Positions 47,571 through 61,098 are shown, counted from the first letter of the stretch. The stretch: DNA of 64,000 nt from Lutjanus erythropterus (GCA_020091685.1 CM034610.1:9158948-9222947), one strand, 5' to 3'. The notes: generated from the letters alone by a model not told the origin. Made by a program: numbers and translations.

Positions 47571-49669
47571 ATAGTTCAGCATATTAAGGATAATTATTAC
47601 ATTAATAATAATAATTAAGAGTAGTTATATTGGAAAGATTGTTTGCCTTTTATTGCATTATTATAATACATCTCCTGCCCTGGTGATATTGAACCTGTGT
47701 GCCTTAACAATTGTTGGATGAATTATTAGATAGTTTATATACCAGTACATATAGTTTCTATCCTCCCGCACCCCTCACGCCACATTAGGAAAAATAAGTT
47801 GTATAAAATCACCATAATGATTTCCTTTGGATGTTGTCAGGGAAAACCCTTTAATCTGTAAGTGTTTGGCCTTGGCAAATTTTCCCTGCCTTGCTAGAAA
47901 TTCCTTCGTAACCATTTTCCTCAAATTTTAAGTGAAGTTCCTTAAAAGTGAAGTATTTTGCAACTTGAACGAGAGTATAGTTTTGACGTTAGCACTAGCA
48001 ACTTTGTAGCTAGCCAGCCAAAGGTTAACATAACTCTGTCTTACATATTATTGTTAGGTCTACTGTTTTATTGAAAGTCACCATTTTTTGTCAACTCCTA
48101 CCGTTGCTTGGCTCTCTCCTCTCTTGCTGTCACAGTAGTTTTTATGTTTCTCCATTACTTCATTCATGGTTTGTTTCACTACAGGATTTCACATCTTGTT
48201 TTTGTCATTTAGCTTGCTACATCTTCTGCTTGTGTATTTGTTTTGCCTGGGTCACATACAGCTGTTATGCCGTTAGTTGCGCTTTGAAAGGTCAGTGGCA
48301 AGCAAGGTCAAAGTTCAAATAATTTGAACTTTGAGTGCAGTGGTCAGCAGCAGATCCAAGCGGTGCACCATGCCGAGGCTAGTGGTGCCGCTAGTGGCAC
48401 CACTGCTCTCTCCATTGGAAAACAATGGGACAGCCAGCGCACAGTGTTTTTAACACTGATCAATTGTTGGGACCTTTAGTGAACCCCTTAGTTTATGGAC
48501 ATATTTGGCCTAAGGGACAAACATAGATTTGAAGTGAAGGTGGTTTAAGCAACTGGGCACAGACCTTTAGGCGTGAACCTGCTCGTAGATTGCAGGTTTA
48601 GGTTATTCTATCTCCAATTTTCTTTTAGGCGGTGGTAAAAGAAGTCAGAATCACTTACAATTTGAAGTTCTAACTTTGACTTGAAATAGTCTGAAATCTG
48701 TTGACTTGTGTAACTAATCTCAGGTCTCTGTGAAGATATTGAATAAGAGTCCAGACTGGTATTTCCACCCTCACACCCTTGCTTGAATAAAACCAATAAA
48801 CTGTCTGCCACAACCCAACAAAAACCCATTTCAAACATAATTGCCATCACAGTCACGGAATCTCCTACAAGTGCCTCTTTTCTCACCTTTTCCACTCATT
48901 TTTCCCTCATGCTACCATTCCCCACTGGTTTTTCTCTCACCTGTCTCGGCCGTTTTGTGTTCTCATTCCATCATTTCATGGCTGACAGCAGGGCATCTGA
49001 GATGAGCTGGAATATTCTGAACTCCTGTATCATGTTTGTTTTTGAACAGTGTAGGTCTGTATGTTAGAGCTTCCCTTTTTATATCGGTTTCATTTCCATC
49101 TGTGCTATACTTATTTGACCCCCCTCTGCTCTCCGGAACAGACAGACAGAATAACACTCCATCAGCCTCACCAAAGCAAATTAACATGGTGGACAGCCTC
49201 CAAATAATCTCTCCTTGTCAACAGGGCTTGAAATTAGTGACGCAATACAACCAGGCATGGAAAAACAACCAGGCTGATTGGCATTAACACAAGACATTCT
49301 TGTTTACCAGTGCAAGTTAGTGTCTGGCAGAGGCCTGCTGGGATGTCAGCCACACTAGGTGGAGCAGAGAGAGATCAGAGGAGGTTTTTACTACGCCCAA
49401 CACAGGACTGGCACCTGAAACTCTGCTTTTATGCCAGCATGATTTGGATTAAATTACCTCATTAAACAGCTTCTGCAATCTAAACTAAATTGTGAAATAT
49501 TTCAATTTATTACACATGTCAAATATGGGTCAAACATGTCATTAATTTTGTAAAATTGCTTAAAAATTCCTTGGTGCAAGATGTGGTGTGCGCAAAGAAT
49601 GAATTTGCATATGTTTGAATATGTCGCCCTCACTGTCTGCAGGTTCAAGTAAAGAACTGACAAAAGCTC

Positions 49670-50100
49670 TGCTGTGTCCATGCTGTTACAGCATCAACTG
49701 ACCCTTCTTAAATCCTGCCCCTTTTTGCTCTGTGCTTCACTAACAGCTGAGCAAGCTTGGTACTTCAGAACCCCGGTCAACTTTCTTTCTTCTTCTTTCC
49801 TGTACTTACATATGCTATGTGCTATTTTTGCCTATGTTCATAAGAAAACTACATTTTGAATATTGCTAAAAGATGTTGGGGAACCTGTAAAAGCAACACA
49901 TAGCATTAGCCACATCTTAAATTAGTAAATGTTTGCAAAATGCCATCTAACTAGCTAGCTAATGATTTATGTAGACTAGCTAGCTAGTTAGCTAGTATCT
50001 TTCTAACAGTCATAAGATGTAGCTCACTAGCTAACAATTGATGAAGATTATCTAACTAGTTAGTCGGCATTTTGCCAGAGAACACTTTTTTTCCCCAACT
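49670..50100 (+). repeat. Dispersed repeat, copy 2 of a direct pair (see 1000-1420)
   Basis: Same orientation and same order of shared blocks as 1000-1420, including gagcaagcttggtac at about 49749 and the GCTAGCTA-rich end (49950-50000). A short open frame in each copy ends at the matching place (1172 and 49859). Confidence 0.6.
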
Positions 50101-50229
50101 AGGGCTCAGTAATGTAATGTTAGTTCTTCATGGTTCCGTCCTGCAATTTGATTGGATGCTGAACAAAATGAGGAATTAAGTGATGACTTGTATGGAATGA
50201 ATAGCGTTAGTTGATTCAGGAAATTAAGG

Positions 50230-50430
50230 GAAATTAATTGATATGTGGAGTCACTTTTCAAAAAACATACATTGTAATGTTTGAGCTTGGGGGAAGGTAT
50301 CAAGTATTTTCAAGTCAATAGGCTCAAGTCCAAGTGAAGTTGTGAGTCATTGGTGTTTAAGTCCAAAGTTTAAGTTTTTGATTTTATCAAGTTGAATCCT
50401 AAGTAAAATTTGTTGGAGGAAACTATGTAA
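50230..50430 (+). repeat. Dispersed repeat shared in inverse with 42265-42700
   Basis: See the partner copy: shared gcttgggggaaggt, caagtattttcaagtcaata and gctcaagtcc words in the same order on the opposite strand. It directly follows the repeat at 49670-50100. Confidence 0.55.
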
Positions 50431-51184
50431 CTGTTAAATATCGTTCAAATTTTGTTGTTGTTTTAAATTAAGCATTCCCCGATAATAATCTTGACATCCA
50501 TGCACACTCTCCAAAACCAGACAGCAATGTGTAAAATAATGTTTAATTTTATGTTCAAAATTGCACGTGGAGACACACTTTGGAATGTGAAATGTCTGAA
50601 ATAGTTTCAGATGAAGTGTTAACATCTTAAAGACTTTCTGATGGTAGTGTATTCAAAGTTAATATTTTGGGAGGATAATGAAGCAAAGTGAATTGCTTTA
50701 CTTATTTCCTGCACACACAATGCCTAATACTAAAAACCCAGAGTGTGAAACATTTAGAGGTCCACCATAAGTCCTTAACATCTTGACACTAATTATAAAT
50801 AGCCAATAAATTAAATCTGGTTCTTGTCGTTTAATTATTTATGTGCTTATTTACCTTGGGGAGTCAAGGTGTGGTGTGGGCAATAAATTAATTTATGTCA
50901 CCTTCACAGTAACACCCTCACTGTGTGCACAACTAATAATTACAGAGGGACTGTTGACTGCAGTCTGAACTGTGGGATTTAGAGGAAGCTGTGATAATTT
51001 GTTTTATTTAAACCTTGACATCTACTGCACATTAAAGTGTCAGCTAAAGTAAAAGCAGTGAAAACAGCTGAACCGTCATCTGAATCTAAACCATGAAAGC
51101 CACTAAAATGTCAGCTGATGTTTAAGCAGTGATAGCAGTTAACGTCAGTGTGAGAAATGAAAGCCTTCCTGAGGCTCAGATGCT

Positions 51185-52680
51185 TGAACTTTCCATCTAA
51201 GAGTTTTTCACTCTTTCTTTTGGACATCAGTTTTCAGAATTCACTGAATCAGCTGGGGATTTGAGTTTATAACCCCAAACCTTCCAAGAGACCTTTAACA
51301 GTGTGAACCATGTCAGATACCTGGATGTCCTTAGAGATTATGAGTCTTTTCTTTGAAACTCAGCCTTTAAAATTCCAAGAATGACTCATGGATCACGCTC
51401 GTGACCTTAAACCTTCAACGCACTGCACTATAGGGTCAAAGACATTTCGACTCTGATTCTTGAAGCTTCTCACACTTTCTGTTGAAATCAGGATTCAAAA
51501 GTCACCCAAGGATTGAACCCAGATTTTTAAACAAATGGGTCAGAGATACTTGAACTCTCTTTCTTAGAGCATATAACACTTTTTGGACACCAGCTTTCAA
51601 AATTAACTGAATAACAGGGGATTTCACAGGGGAAACTTCCAAAGCAGCCCTCTGACAGTGAGTCGAAGCTCAAAGAATGACAGATGGTTCAAACTCACAA
51701 CTTCATAGAAGTCCCTCAATACACTACGCTATTGGATCAGAGACTTTGCAAATATTACATTTACAACAAAAACGGGAGTGCCAGCCATCTGTGGTAACAG
51801 AGTGTTCTGTATTTGTGCATTTGTACTTCCTGTCAGGTAACTGTATGTCCGAATAGTCCAGCGATTGAAGATCTTGCCACTAGACTCAAAGGTTGTGAGG
51901 TTGAATCCTGCTAAGGCCATGGTAGCCAAATTCAGCAAAGTTGTACAGATCCTAAGCAAGTCTGTATCATTTGATGTAATTTTTACCTGTAGGCAGCACT
52001 AAAGGGTTTGGAAAATTACTGCAGGAGCTAAATGTTTCCGCCTTATACATGAATTTTCTTCAGAAGATGCATATTCTAATTCTTTTCAGCGATTCCCAAA
52101 CAGTCCTGTTAAAACAACTAATCCCACAAGAGGCAGCTGTTTGACTTTTTCATCTGAAATCCATGTTGAGTTCAGTTCTTGGAGCTTTTCATTCTTTCCT
52201 TTGGACAAAGACCTCAAAATTCACCCAAGGATCAAAGTGAGATCCCCAAAACTTCCAAACACTGCTCTGCCTTCCTTGTTAGAAAATTTCACTCTTTGTT
52301 TTTTGGACACCAGCTTTCAAAATTGACTGAATCAGCTGGCAATTTGAACCCACAGCCTCAAACCTCTGATACAGTCCTTTAACAGTGTCAGGTCTTGCCA
52401 CTTGACTCCAAAGTTGTGAGTTTTAATCTTACTAAGGGCACAGGAGTCAAATTCAACAAAGTTGTGCAGACGCTGAATGAGTCTCTAGCATTTGATACAG
52501 TTTTTACCTGCGGGTGACCCTGAAGGATTTAAAAAATAGCTGCAGGTGCCGCAACAGCCCTACAGCTCAAGAAATGCACATTCTAATTCTCCATTTCAAT
52601 TCCCAAACAGTCCCATTAAAACTATAAAACCCACAAGAGGCTGCGGTTTGGATCTTTCACCTGCAATGCACCAGTGTTTA
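51185..52680 (+). repeat. Locally duplicated SINE-containing cluster
   Basis: Two copies about 520 bases apart share cttgccactagactcaaagg / cttgccacttgactccaaag, caaagttgtacagatcc / caaagttgtgcagacgc, atttttacctg and cattctaattct...ttcccaaacagtcc. A second element, ttttggacaccagctttcaa followed by aattgactgaatcagct, occurs near 51221, 51572 and 52300. The blocks alternate, as after tandem duplication. Confidence 0.7.
51846..51918 (+). mobile_element. tRNA-like SINE head with A and B box
   Basis: tagtccagcga near 51854 resembles an A box and ggttgaatcc at 51899-51908 a B box, at the 45-base spacing expected for a tRNA. The acceptor arm does not pair, so it is a tRNA-derived SINE promoter and not a tRNA gene. 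The body continues to about 52145. Confidence 0.55.
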
Positions 52681-53624
52681 TAATTGATGTCAGACTGATT
52701 CTGTGGAGGACAGAAATAAGGTGGATCTGCCAACCTGAGCCTCATTTGGTTCCAGAAATATCGGATTGTAAACATGCGCGCTCACTGGGGAGATCAGTAG
52801 AAGTTTCTGAACTAGTTGCATTAATTCGCGATTTGTGGCAGTCTAATTATAAAAGTAAATGACTTGAGCCACAGAGGAGACTGAGGCTGGTGATAATAAG
52901 AACTCAAGTCTACAGGTGGATGCTGTGGAGCAGGTGCGCTCGATGAAATGCTGTGATTCTTCAACTGAGCAGTTAAGCGGCAGCATATGAGGTAGAGAAT
53001 GTAAAATAATGGTGCTTTGTTTCCTGAAAGGCAGAATGCAGTGTCTTTAAATGTTTTCTAGTGTTTTTGACCTCTGGTTTCCCTTGGGAGCAGTTTTTTT
53101 CTTGGTGGATCCCCACTTTGATTTTCTCATGTGTGATGTGAAACTCCTTATGACTGCACACTATTCCACTAATCTACAGGTGGTCGTAACACAGGAAGAA
53201 GAACTGCACGCTTGTAAATGCTGTTAATATACCCTCTGCTCCAGGTGATCTTTCAAGTAGACTGTTAAACCAAAACAGGTGTTTTATAGTAAGCTCATGT
53301 TTTTCACAGTAAAAACATCAGTTACACCAACCTCACAGACTCTTTTCTGATTCATTTCAATCTACAGGCACAATCGGCACACATCACTTACTCAGTAACA
53401 TCATTTACTAACCTGTGATGAAGTGTTTGCCACTACACTTATTGACTGGCCCAGCACTACAGCACTCGTGTTCCCCAGATGAAGTTCGTGATTTTTAGAA
53501 GCTGGTGTGGACACACCTCTTCCATCCCTCCCAGGATCTGTGCCCAAGTTGCTGGTGCTATCATTTTTATTTTTGTAGTTGTTCCTCCTATCATCGTTAA
53601 TGATAAATGATAAAAAAAAAAAAA

Positions 53625-53695
53625 TGTGGGGTGGGGGTGTGACATATTTTCCAAGTCTGAAAAAGTAAGGAAAAAGTTTGAGAACCACTGCAAGT
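53625..53695 (-). mobile_element. hAT-like end fragment
   Basis: Read on the - strand it starts CAGTGGTTCTCAAACTTTTT and goes on to a C-rich patch, like the ends at 11197 and 24417. The other end was not found. Confidence 0.45.
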
Positions 53696-53752
53696 TCAGG
53701 GACATTCACCATAAATAAATAAGGCTCGACACTGAGACGGAGTACATAACAA

Positions 53753-53850
53753 TACAGCAGCTCCATCAAAACATGAAAGGAGCACTGCACTGCCACTGTG
53801 CATATTACAGCAGCTTCATCAGAACATGAAAAGAGCACACAGCCACAGTA
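53753..53850 (+). repeat. Two tandem ~60-bp units
   Basis: acagcagctccatcaaaaca plus tgaaaggagcac is followed 60 bases later by acagcagcttcatcagaaca plus tgaaaagagcac. Confidence 0.75.
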
Positions 53851-55654
53851 CTGACTGTGCAGTCTGTGTACATCTATGAAACAGATTAACAATGACTCAG
53901 AATAAGTGCAAGCTTGTCACTCAAGCTGAGACCTTTCAGCTCTAATTTTCGCCCTCAAAGGCCCCCAGTTTTTCTGTAATCAACAGACGAATACAGCAAA
54001 CCAGTCTGAAAAAATAACTTCCTTGCCCGAGGTAATAATAAATAAATGTATCTTAATTTCATATAGTTAACAAACTCCAGGGAGTTTGCGATTACACTTT
54101 GTTTTACTTAATTGTTTCAACTAGAAATAATGTTTTTTATTAGACAGTATTAGACCCTCATTACAACAGGACTGTATGTAAAGTGTGTTGTTCCCTACTG
54201 TTAGACCCTCATTAGACTTTATGATATGTGATTTACAGTACTGTTCTGTTGTCTGGTGTCTTAAATAGGGTATTGTCGTGTTAGTTTACTGACTAATAAA
54301 TAACATATTATTTCTAGTTTTAATCTGATTTAGAACAAAGAACAGCTTATGTCCTATCAGCGTACTGTAAAATAATGTGCGCCCAAGTTTTCTTTTGTCA
54401 GCGAACTTGTCAGTCACACTGTCGTAGTCCAGATTCATTATGAACTCCTTTTCCATCACCACTCAATCTGTTATTTTTGCACATTTCACACTCAGCCAAC
54501 ATACCATTCATTCCCGCTTAATTTCAGCTTTCCGTCCTCACTTCACCTTTCCACCCGCTACGTCCAGGGCATCATGAGAGGGTGTATTAAAAGGTGCAAA
54601 TGGGTTTTGGACTGCATGCATTTTGAACCAGTGCATGCATGACCAATCCTGAGTGACGCAGCCAGCCCTCCTGGCTTTTTGCTTAATTTCCAGATGGCCA
54701 ATCCACCATATAATTTACCAGAGACAACAAGCTTATAATTTTGGCTACAGCACTTTCAAATAAAACCATTTCCACATGTGTCGGCAGCTCAACACCTGAA
54801 GAATATGAATGGAAAGTAAAAGTAATCGTGAGCTGCCACTGGGCAAAAAGTTACCTTGCTGTTTATTTATTTTAAGTTGGAAAATTCCTGTTGCCTTATA
54901 AGAAATTGGCATTTTCAGGAACAACTTTAAGGATAAACCCACATCAGAGTTGCAGGGTTTGCTGCTGTAGCCTGTCCCCTATGAAAGCTTTAGACACAAA
55001 CATGGAAATCTAATAAATAACTGGTAAGCCAGTTTAATTATAGTACATAATTTCACTACATTTCTATCCTCAGTTCAATTAAATGAGGCTGGTGAATTCC
55101 TGAATAATATAGGTTGACTTTAATCATTTATGAAAAGCAAGCATCTGTGCACCAGTGAATGAAACTTATTAAACTACACTAATATAGCAGTCTAAACACA
55201 GTAATACAATCATAATCCTAACTCTCAATATAACAGAGATTGTGTATGCTTGTGTGTGAGACCAATATGTGAGTGTGGGAATGTGGACAAAGACTAATCA
55301 GGCAGGAGCCCAGATAAAAGGAGGAAACTTAGTTATTAAACTGAGCTGGAGAAGAATAGCTGGGATCAAATCTAATAAGCAGTGTTTGTTTAAAGCTTTA
55401 GAGGATGAGGCTCAGACCACTATTGATTTATCTAGAGATTAATCTGAGAAGTGCCACCACACAAAGTTTGCCTTTCATTTAACACAGAAATATACATTAT
55501 TAACATTCACATTTCCATGGTGCAAACGTTCTCTCTGCATGGGGGGTGCAGCAGGCCTGGTGGTGTCAGTTTTTTGAGGGTACAAGACGCGAATGCCAGG
55601 GCAGAAAGGTCATCAAATAGTCCATGGTAACATTGTGTTGAATTTAACTTCAGG

Positions 55655-55992
55655 GCTAAAGGTCCAGTGTGTAAGATTGGCAGAATATAAGTATGTTTTC
55701 ATTAGTGTGTACTCACCTGAAAATAAGAATTGTGTTTTTGTAACCTTAGAACGTCTGAAGAGGGTGGGGGTCCTCTCCTCCACGATTTTGCACCACCGTG
55801 TCTCTACAGTAGCCCAGAACAGTCATACCAAACACTGGCTCTAGATACGTCCTTTCACGTATTGTCACTGTAGGTTCTTCTACACACTTGGAAGGGAAGA
55901 TAGATGGGAGGTGTTTGCAATATGCAAGCTCCCACCAGATGCCACTAAAGCTACATTACACAGAGAATTCACAAATTTTAGCTAGCAATACA
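55655..55992 (+). repeat. CACCTGAAAATAAGAA dispersed repeat, nearly full copy
   Basis: Starts taaaggtccagtgtgtaaga, contains actcacctgaaaataagaat, ccaaacactggctctagata, gtaggttcttctacacactt and ccagatgccactaaag. This is the inverse of the order in 44035-44348. Confidence 0.7.
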
Positions 55993-58900
55993 ATTCCATT
56001 AATGTTAAGTTGCACAACAAGAAAGAAAAAGCAAAGTTTGTAATCATTGCAGCTTATTTTTATGTTAGTTTTCTAATGGCGTTAGCATAGCTAGCTAACT
56101 TGAGCAAACTCATAAGATTAGGTTAGTACAAGTTATCTGCTGCTTTGCTCTTGAGTCAGATTCATGTCGTTTTTGTTTCATGGAATCAGAGTCAACTGTC
56201 CATCTATGTTGTATCTGACTTTTGAAGGGAAGTTCAGAAAATGTGCAATGCAATGACGCTGTACTTACAACTAGGCCTTTTCTCTGGTATTAGGTGATAT
56301 TCAGAGACAAATGGTTATATATTTAATTTTTATTGTTCTGTCAGGGAAAATATTTCCTTTCAAAGCTGCTAGCGATGATTCCCTGAATAGCAGTAATTTA
56401 GAATGTTCATTAAACGTCGCTTTATTTTGGAAGGATATATTGCAAAAATAAATGATGGCCTTGAAAAGCACAGGGAGAGACGGGGAAGGTTTACTGACCT
56501 GTCACAGCAGAGTGCAAAAGGGAAGCAGACTGTGAACAACTGATTATATGCCACTGATTACGTCATGTCTTTTAAGCTTACCAGAACCCATCCTGCTGTG
56601 TGTGAATGAGTGTCCCCAGCTCCTTTGTGCTCAGCCAGGTAAAGGCTCAGTTTTAAACCTGAGGGAGTCCACACAATCACCCAGGAACATAATCTGCACC
56701 GGTTCTTGACATTCTACCATAGTGAAGGGTTAAGAGTGCTGCAGCCTCATTTGTCATGCGTTGATTAACAAAGTATAGCCCGGATTCATCGCCACGAGGC
56801 AGTGATCCTCATTTCCCCTCATGAACATAATCCTGAATTCATCACTGCATGCTCTCTGCTTTGACAGATCAGGACTCATTAAGGAAAAATGACTTTGCCT
56901 GAATGGAGACTAGTGTCGGGCAACACAACAAAATCTGGTTTTGATGCGATGCCAAGTCACACTGGGTCCAGAACTTTTTTTTTTTTAAAGGCAGCTAATG
57001 TAATATTATGTAGCAGAGAGCCATTTGTTATGATTTACAAAAGAGAAATGCGTCATTAATCAGGTACTTCTGAACACATTATTATTACAACTGAACAATT
57101 TGCCAAACATTAAATTAAGCGTTTCTTTCGACTACTCTGGGCTAATCAGTGCATGTTAAAACACAATGCACTTTTTATGGTAGATAAATGTTTATTGTGG
57201 AAATCAATTCTCCTACCCCTAATGAAGTCTAATCAGTGAGCTATATGTACTCAAAATCTTGACATTAATCTAAGCACGTTGTTATTAAGCAACTGTAAGT
57301 AAGTGTTAATGAAAATTAGTGGTAAGATGCACATTGCATGTAGAATTAGTGGACAGAGCCACCATGATGTCACCTACTGGTTTGTGGACTACAGTTTTGA
57401 AGCCTCAAGTTTGGCATAATGGAGGTCACCATCTTGGTTTTTTGCAACCAGAGCATGCACGGTATGAGCAGAGCTAGCATGTGACATACTGTGATTTGTG
57501 TGGTGCTTGGTTTGGGCTCATCCGTTCAGCAGGTTGATTGCTGAGGTCTGGGACAATCGGACAGAATTCCCACAGGCTAGACAAACACATTTGGTAGAAG
57601 AAAGATAAATCTATTTTTATTATTAGTACCCAAAGTGTCTTTCTAGCAATGTCACTGTGTTCTGGGTGCCACACCATTGTTCCCACGCCCTTTTATTCTT
57701 AAACCCCAATAGTTTGACCTGAAAACATGGTCTTTACATTACATGTATAGACCAAACCCAGTAATGCTTTAATTCAGTTGAAACTACAAAGGTTCTGAGA
57801 GTTGAACACACAGACTGTGAAAATGTCTTTCTTTCTGCTCCCCTGCACAGACATGAGTTGAAGCATTCATCTTCTGGCAGTAGGAAAAGGGTCATAGGCT
57901 ATTTTTAGCAGGCTTAGTCGCATTTTAAAAAATAAAACGCATATACACACTAATTTGGTGCATAAATGGTATGAGAAAATGTATCACCAGCCTTATCCTT
58001 TCTGCTATTGTTAATTCATTACATTGATTGCTGTGTGGCTGCAGAGTATCATACTGCAGTGAAGAAGTTTCATTTCTGCTCCCTTGAACCTCTGTACTGT
58101 TGAACCTGACTGACACTCAGAACGCTGGACCTGAATAGTTTATTTTTCTCTTTTTATGCCTTTCATGGTCTCAAGAGCTCGAGCTCGAGCCAAATTAACT
58201 TTTCGTCATCTCCATTCATTATTTCATTTAGACCACTATAGTGAGTGAGCCTGCTAATATTCACCATTGAAACACACACACAGACTTAAGACATACAGAG
58301 AGGGAGTTTTGGCTGTGTGAGTCTCTCTGATCTTCAGCAGATCAGATGGCAGACAAACTGCTGCCACTGCTTTGTGTTTGGCCAAGTTAAACTTATAATG
58401 CAGTTTCCCAAAAGTTGCACAGACGTTCTACATTGTGCTGCGTTTGAAGGAGACTGATTATATTAAGGTGAGTCTTCCTAAAGTGGATTTGACAGTCCAA
58501 ACAGATGAGACATCACAGTGCGTACCCTCATATATCATTAGACCGGGAAGGTACGCCCAGATTTTGTTTTAAGAGATGTTTTCTTGCATGAATGAGAAAA
58601 ATCAATCCAATAATGTAAACACGGATGGCATTTCGTAATTTGGTCGAGCGTCCTCACTTGAACCGGGGTTGTCCTTCGGAGGACAGGAGAGGGTTAGCTG
58701 CCAGGTTAAAACTGGACATGAATCTCCGTTGAGATTGAAGTCAGAGGTTGAGCAGGGTGGCAGACATACAGGCACTCTTGAAATTAGAAACCAACCAGAG
58801 GCGTGCCAGGTGACGCGTACCAAACACACCTCTTTTATAACAAAAATGATGTCTCTGGTGCCTTTGCCTCCAGCTGTCAAAACTGTCCATTTGCCATTTC

Positions 58901-59034
58901 TATGCCTGCTGTCATACCTCTCACAGCTTTCCACCATAGTCTGTTATTTCCTGTCTCATTTTAAATGCAGGGTGTTCATTGTTATCACCATCATCATCCT
59001 CACCCAGGGGTTCTCCAAATTTGGTTCAAGGGTC

Positions 59035-59160
59035 CACTTGGAGTCAAGAATGAACTGATTAGATTTTTTTGTGGTCAAAGTCAAGGTCATGGTGACCTCA
59101 CTAAATGCATTTTTGGCCAAATACAATGACAAAATTACAGGGGTGATCTTTTATATCCAG
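59035..59160 (-). repeat. Single reverse copy of the unit at 13055-13450
   Basis: On the - strand it reads aggtcaccatgaccttgac, then aatctaatcagttcattctt and gactccaagtgga, in the same order as the intronic units. Confidence 0.7.
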
Positions 59161-60524
59161 AGGGTCAAAGGTCAGCTTCACTGTAACATCATATTCATGT
59201 TCAGCTCTCTATCAGTCCTCTGTGCTCCTGTGCAAAAAATAGTTTCTGAGTGAAGACAGCATGAAATGATTCACTGGGATCAGACGTGCATAGTGATAAC
59301 TTACAAAATACACTCAATACTTTTTATTAAATTCCTTCAAAGTCACAGGTTAGTGCAGCAGTGACTCATCTTAAATTCCACTAAAGTCTTCACTGCATTC
59401 ATTATGTGAGTCTGGAGAGACATGATGCAAACTGCAGCTTGACTGGTTGGAGGAGACATATTCTGTTTTCTACAACCATTGACAGCTGACTTCTCGCTCT
59501 TCTCGACCAACTATCTGTGGGGGCTGCAAGTGATCAGCAACTGCTTCAGTTTGAAATCTTGTTTTAGTTCGGGACAACAAATATGGGGGGGGGGTCACGT
59601 TGATGTTGGCAGTCATGGTGGCATTGCAGCAGGTGCTTCACCATCTGTTTCCTGGCAGGGTTCTGCACTCTGTAGTGCACTCTTCTAGCTTGCTCACTTC
59701 CTCTTTCAACACAATGCATCTAACAGGGTGTTCATCTTAAACAGAATATTCTTTTTTGCTTTTCATGAAATCACAGCTGAATTTTTCAGCTGTTCAGCAA
59801 ACTGTAGCAGAACAAGGGGTTTTTATAGTTTCTGCACTTTGTTTATGAATAATAAACATGAAGTTATTCATGTGCAGTGATATGCAGAGTTAGAGATATG
59901 TATTCTTAAGTTATTTTATTTCACACTAGCAGAAACATTCAGTTTTCCAGGTTTAGGTTGTTGTGGCAGTGTTTTTTGATGAAGAAGGAATGCAAAGATT
60001 AGAATTTCCACAGTTTGTTCCTGGTAATAAACAGGGTGTATCTCCTGTCGTTGGAAAACCTCATATCTTGCTCAAATCAACAACTTGAAGAGACACAAGG
60101 GACATGTGCGGACCTGCCCGCAGGCACATCCTCAAAGGCCCCAGGCCTCATTTACGATAATACACAATTAAGTTGTCATTTTAAAAACCATACTGGGTAT
60201 TCACTTAAGAAAAAAATTGCACTGTCTGTCATGATTTTGCTGTGATTAAGGAGTTAGTCAGAGTTCAGCAGAATCAGCTTTTGTAACTGTCAGAGTGTTT
60301 CTAATTGCAGCTTTAAAATGGGTTGTACTGAAGTAAGAAGTGTGGGTTGCAGTCTGTGTTTTAATTGTATCTGTGCATGAAGGTGCAAGTGTGTTTTGAT
60401 TGCATCAGTACAGTGTTGGGGAAACTAATTTAGCTTGTTTAGTTAATTAATTCAAGAAGATATTGAATGACAGCCAAACCACCAACAAGAATATTAATTT
60501 GAACTTTGAATTTAGGGTAATCTA

Positions 60525-60785
60525 TTGACAGAACATGGCAGAAATTCAACAGAATATTCATAACTATGTTTCCATTAGTGTGTAATCACCTGAAAATAAG
60601 AAGTGTTTTGTTTTTGTTAGCTCAGAATGAGCTGTTTTTATGTACATAGAAGAAGTTTTCCTCCATGGAGACAGTTGCCCTGAATGGTCAAATTAAAGTC
60701 TGGGTCCAGATACAGACATTGACATTTTGTTCAAGTTTTGCAACCACTTCCTTTAGTTTTTCCTACACACTTGTATTTTTGGCTG
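60525..60785 (+). repeat. CACCTGAAAATAAGAA dispersed repeat, partial copy
   Basis: Contains attagtgtgtaatcacctga followed by aaataagaagtg, with later cctacacacttg. It has lost the outer end seen at 55655. Confidence 0.6.
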
Positions 60786-61098
60786 AGTTTTATTACTCTC
60801 ATAAGCATAGCTCTCAGCAAAAATGGGCTGCACCGACCAGCAGACAACGTGAGCGATCAGCAGAAAGTGAAGCATTTAGAGCCAAAACCAGTTGGTGGAG
60901 TCAAAAACAGAACTAAAAGGAGACTGAATATTAGACAAGTGACAGGCATACTGGACCTTTGTCATGCTGGACTGTTGTGACGTGGTTAACATTGTTAAAT
61001 GGTCACAGTTTAATTAGGTTTAGGCACCAAAACTACTGGTTAGATTTAGGAAAAGTTCATGGTTCAGGGTTACATTTCAAACATGACATAAGTCAAGT

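Larger units (their letters stand above)
47580..61090. other. Intergenic or intronic stretch, no gene seen
   Basis: AT-rich with listed repeats. The parts 49050-49330, 54530-54730 and 56560-56900 are non-repetitive with balanced composition and could be conserved noncoding elements; this cannot be tested here. Around 57350-57480 (gtgatgtcacct... words, tttgaagcctcaagtttggc) a dispersed fish repeat is likely. No ORF here looks like a known protein. Confidence 0.6.

Noticed and set aside
48371-48454. Short frame with good start context (MPRLVVPLVAPLLSP)
   Set aside because: Only 27 codons, built from a short gtggtgccgctagtggcacc symmetry, and the following ccattggaaaacaatggg looks like dispersed repeat sequence.
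51846-51918. tRNA gene
   Set aside because: The A and B boxes fit but the acceptor stem does not pair and the sequence sits in a repeat cluster, so it is called a SINE head.
53401-53892. 163-aa open frame on the - strand
   Set aside because: It crosses a hAT-like end, a poly-A run and a small tandem duplication, and resembles no protein I know.
58602-59058. Overlapping 111-aa and 129-aa open frames on opposite strands
   Set aside because: No known domain, no splice context; part overlaps a dispersed repeat.
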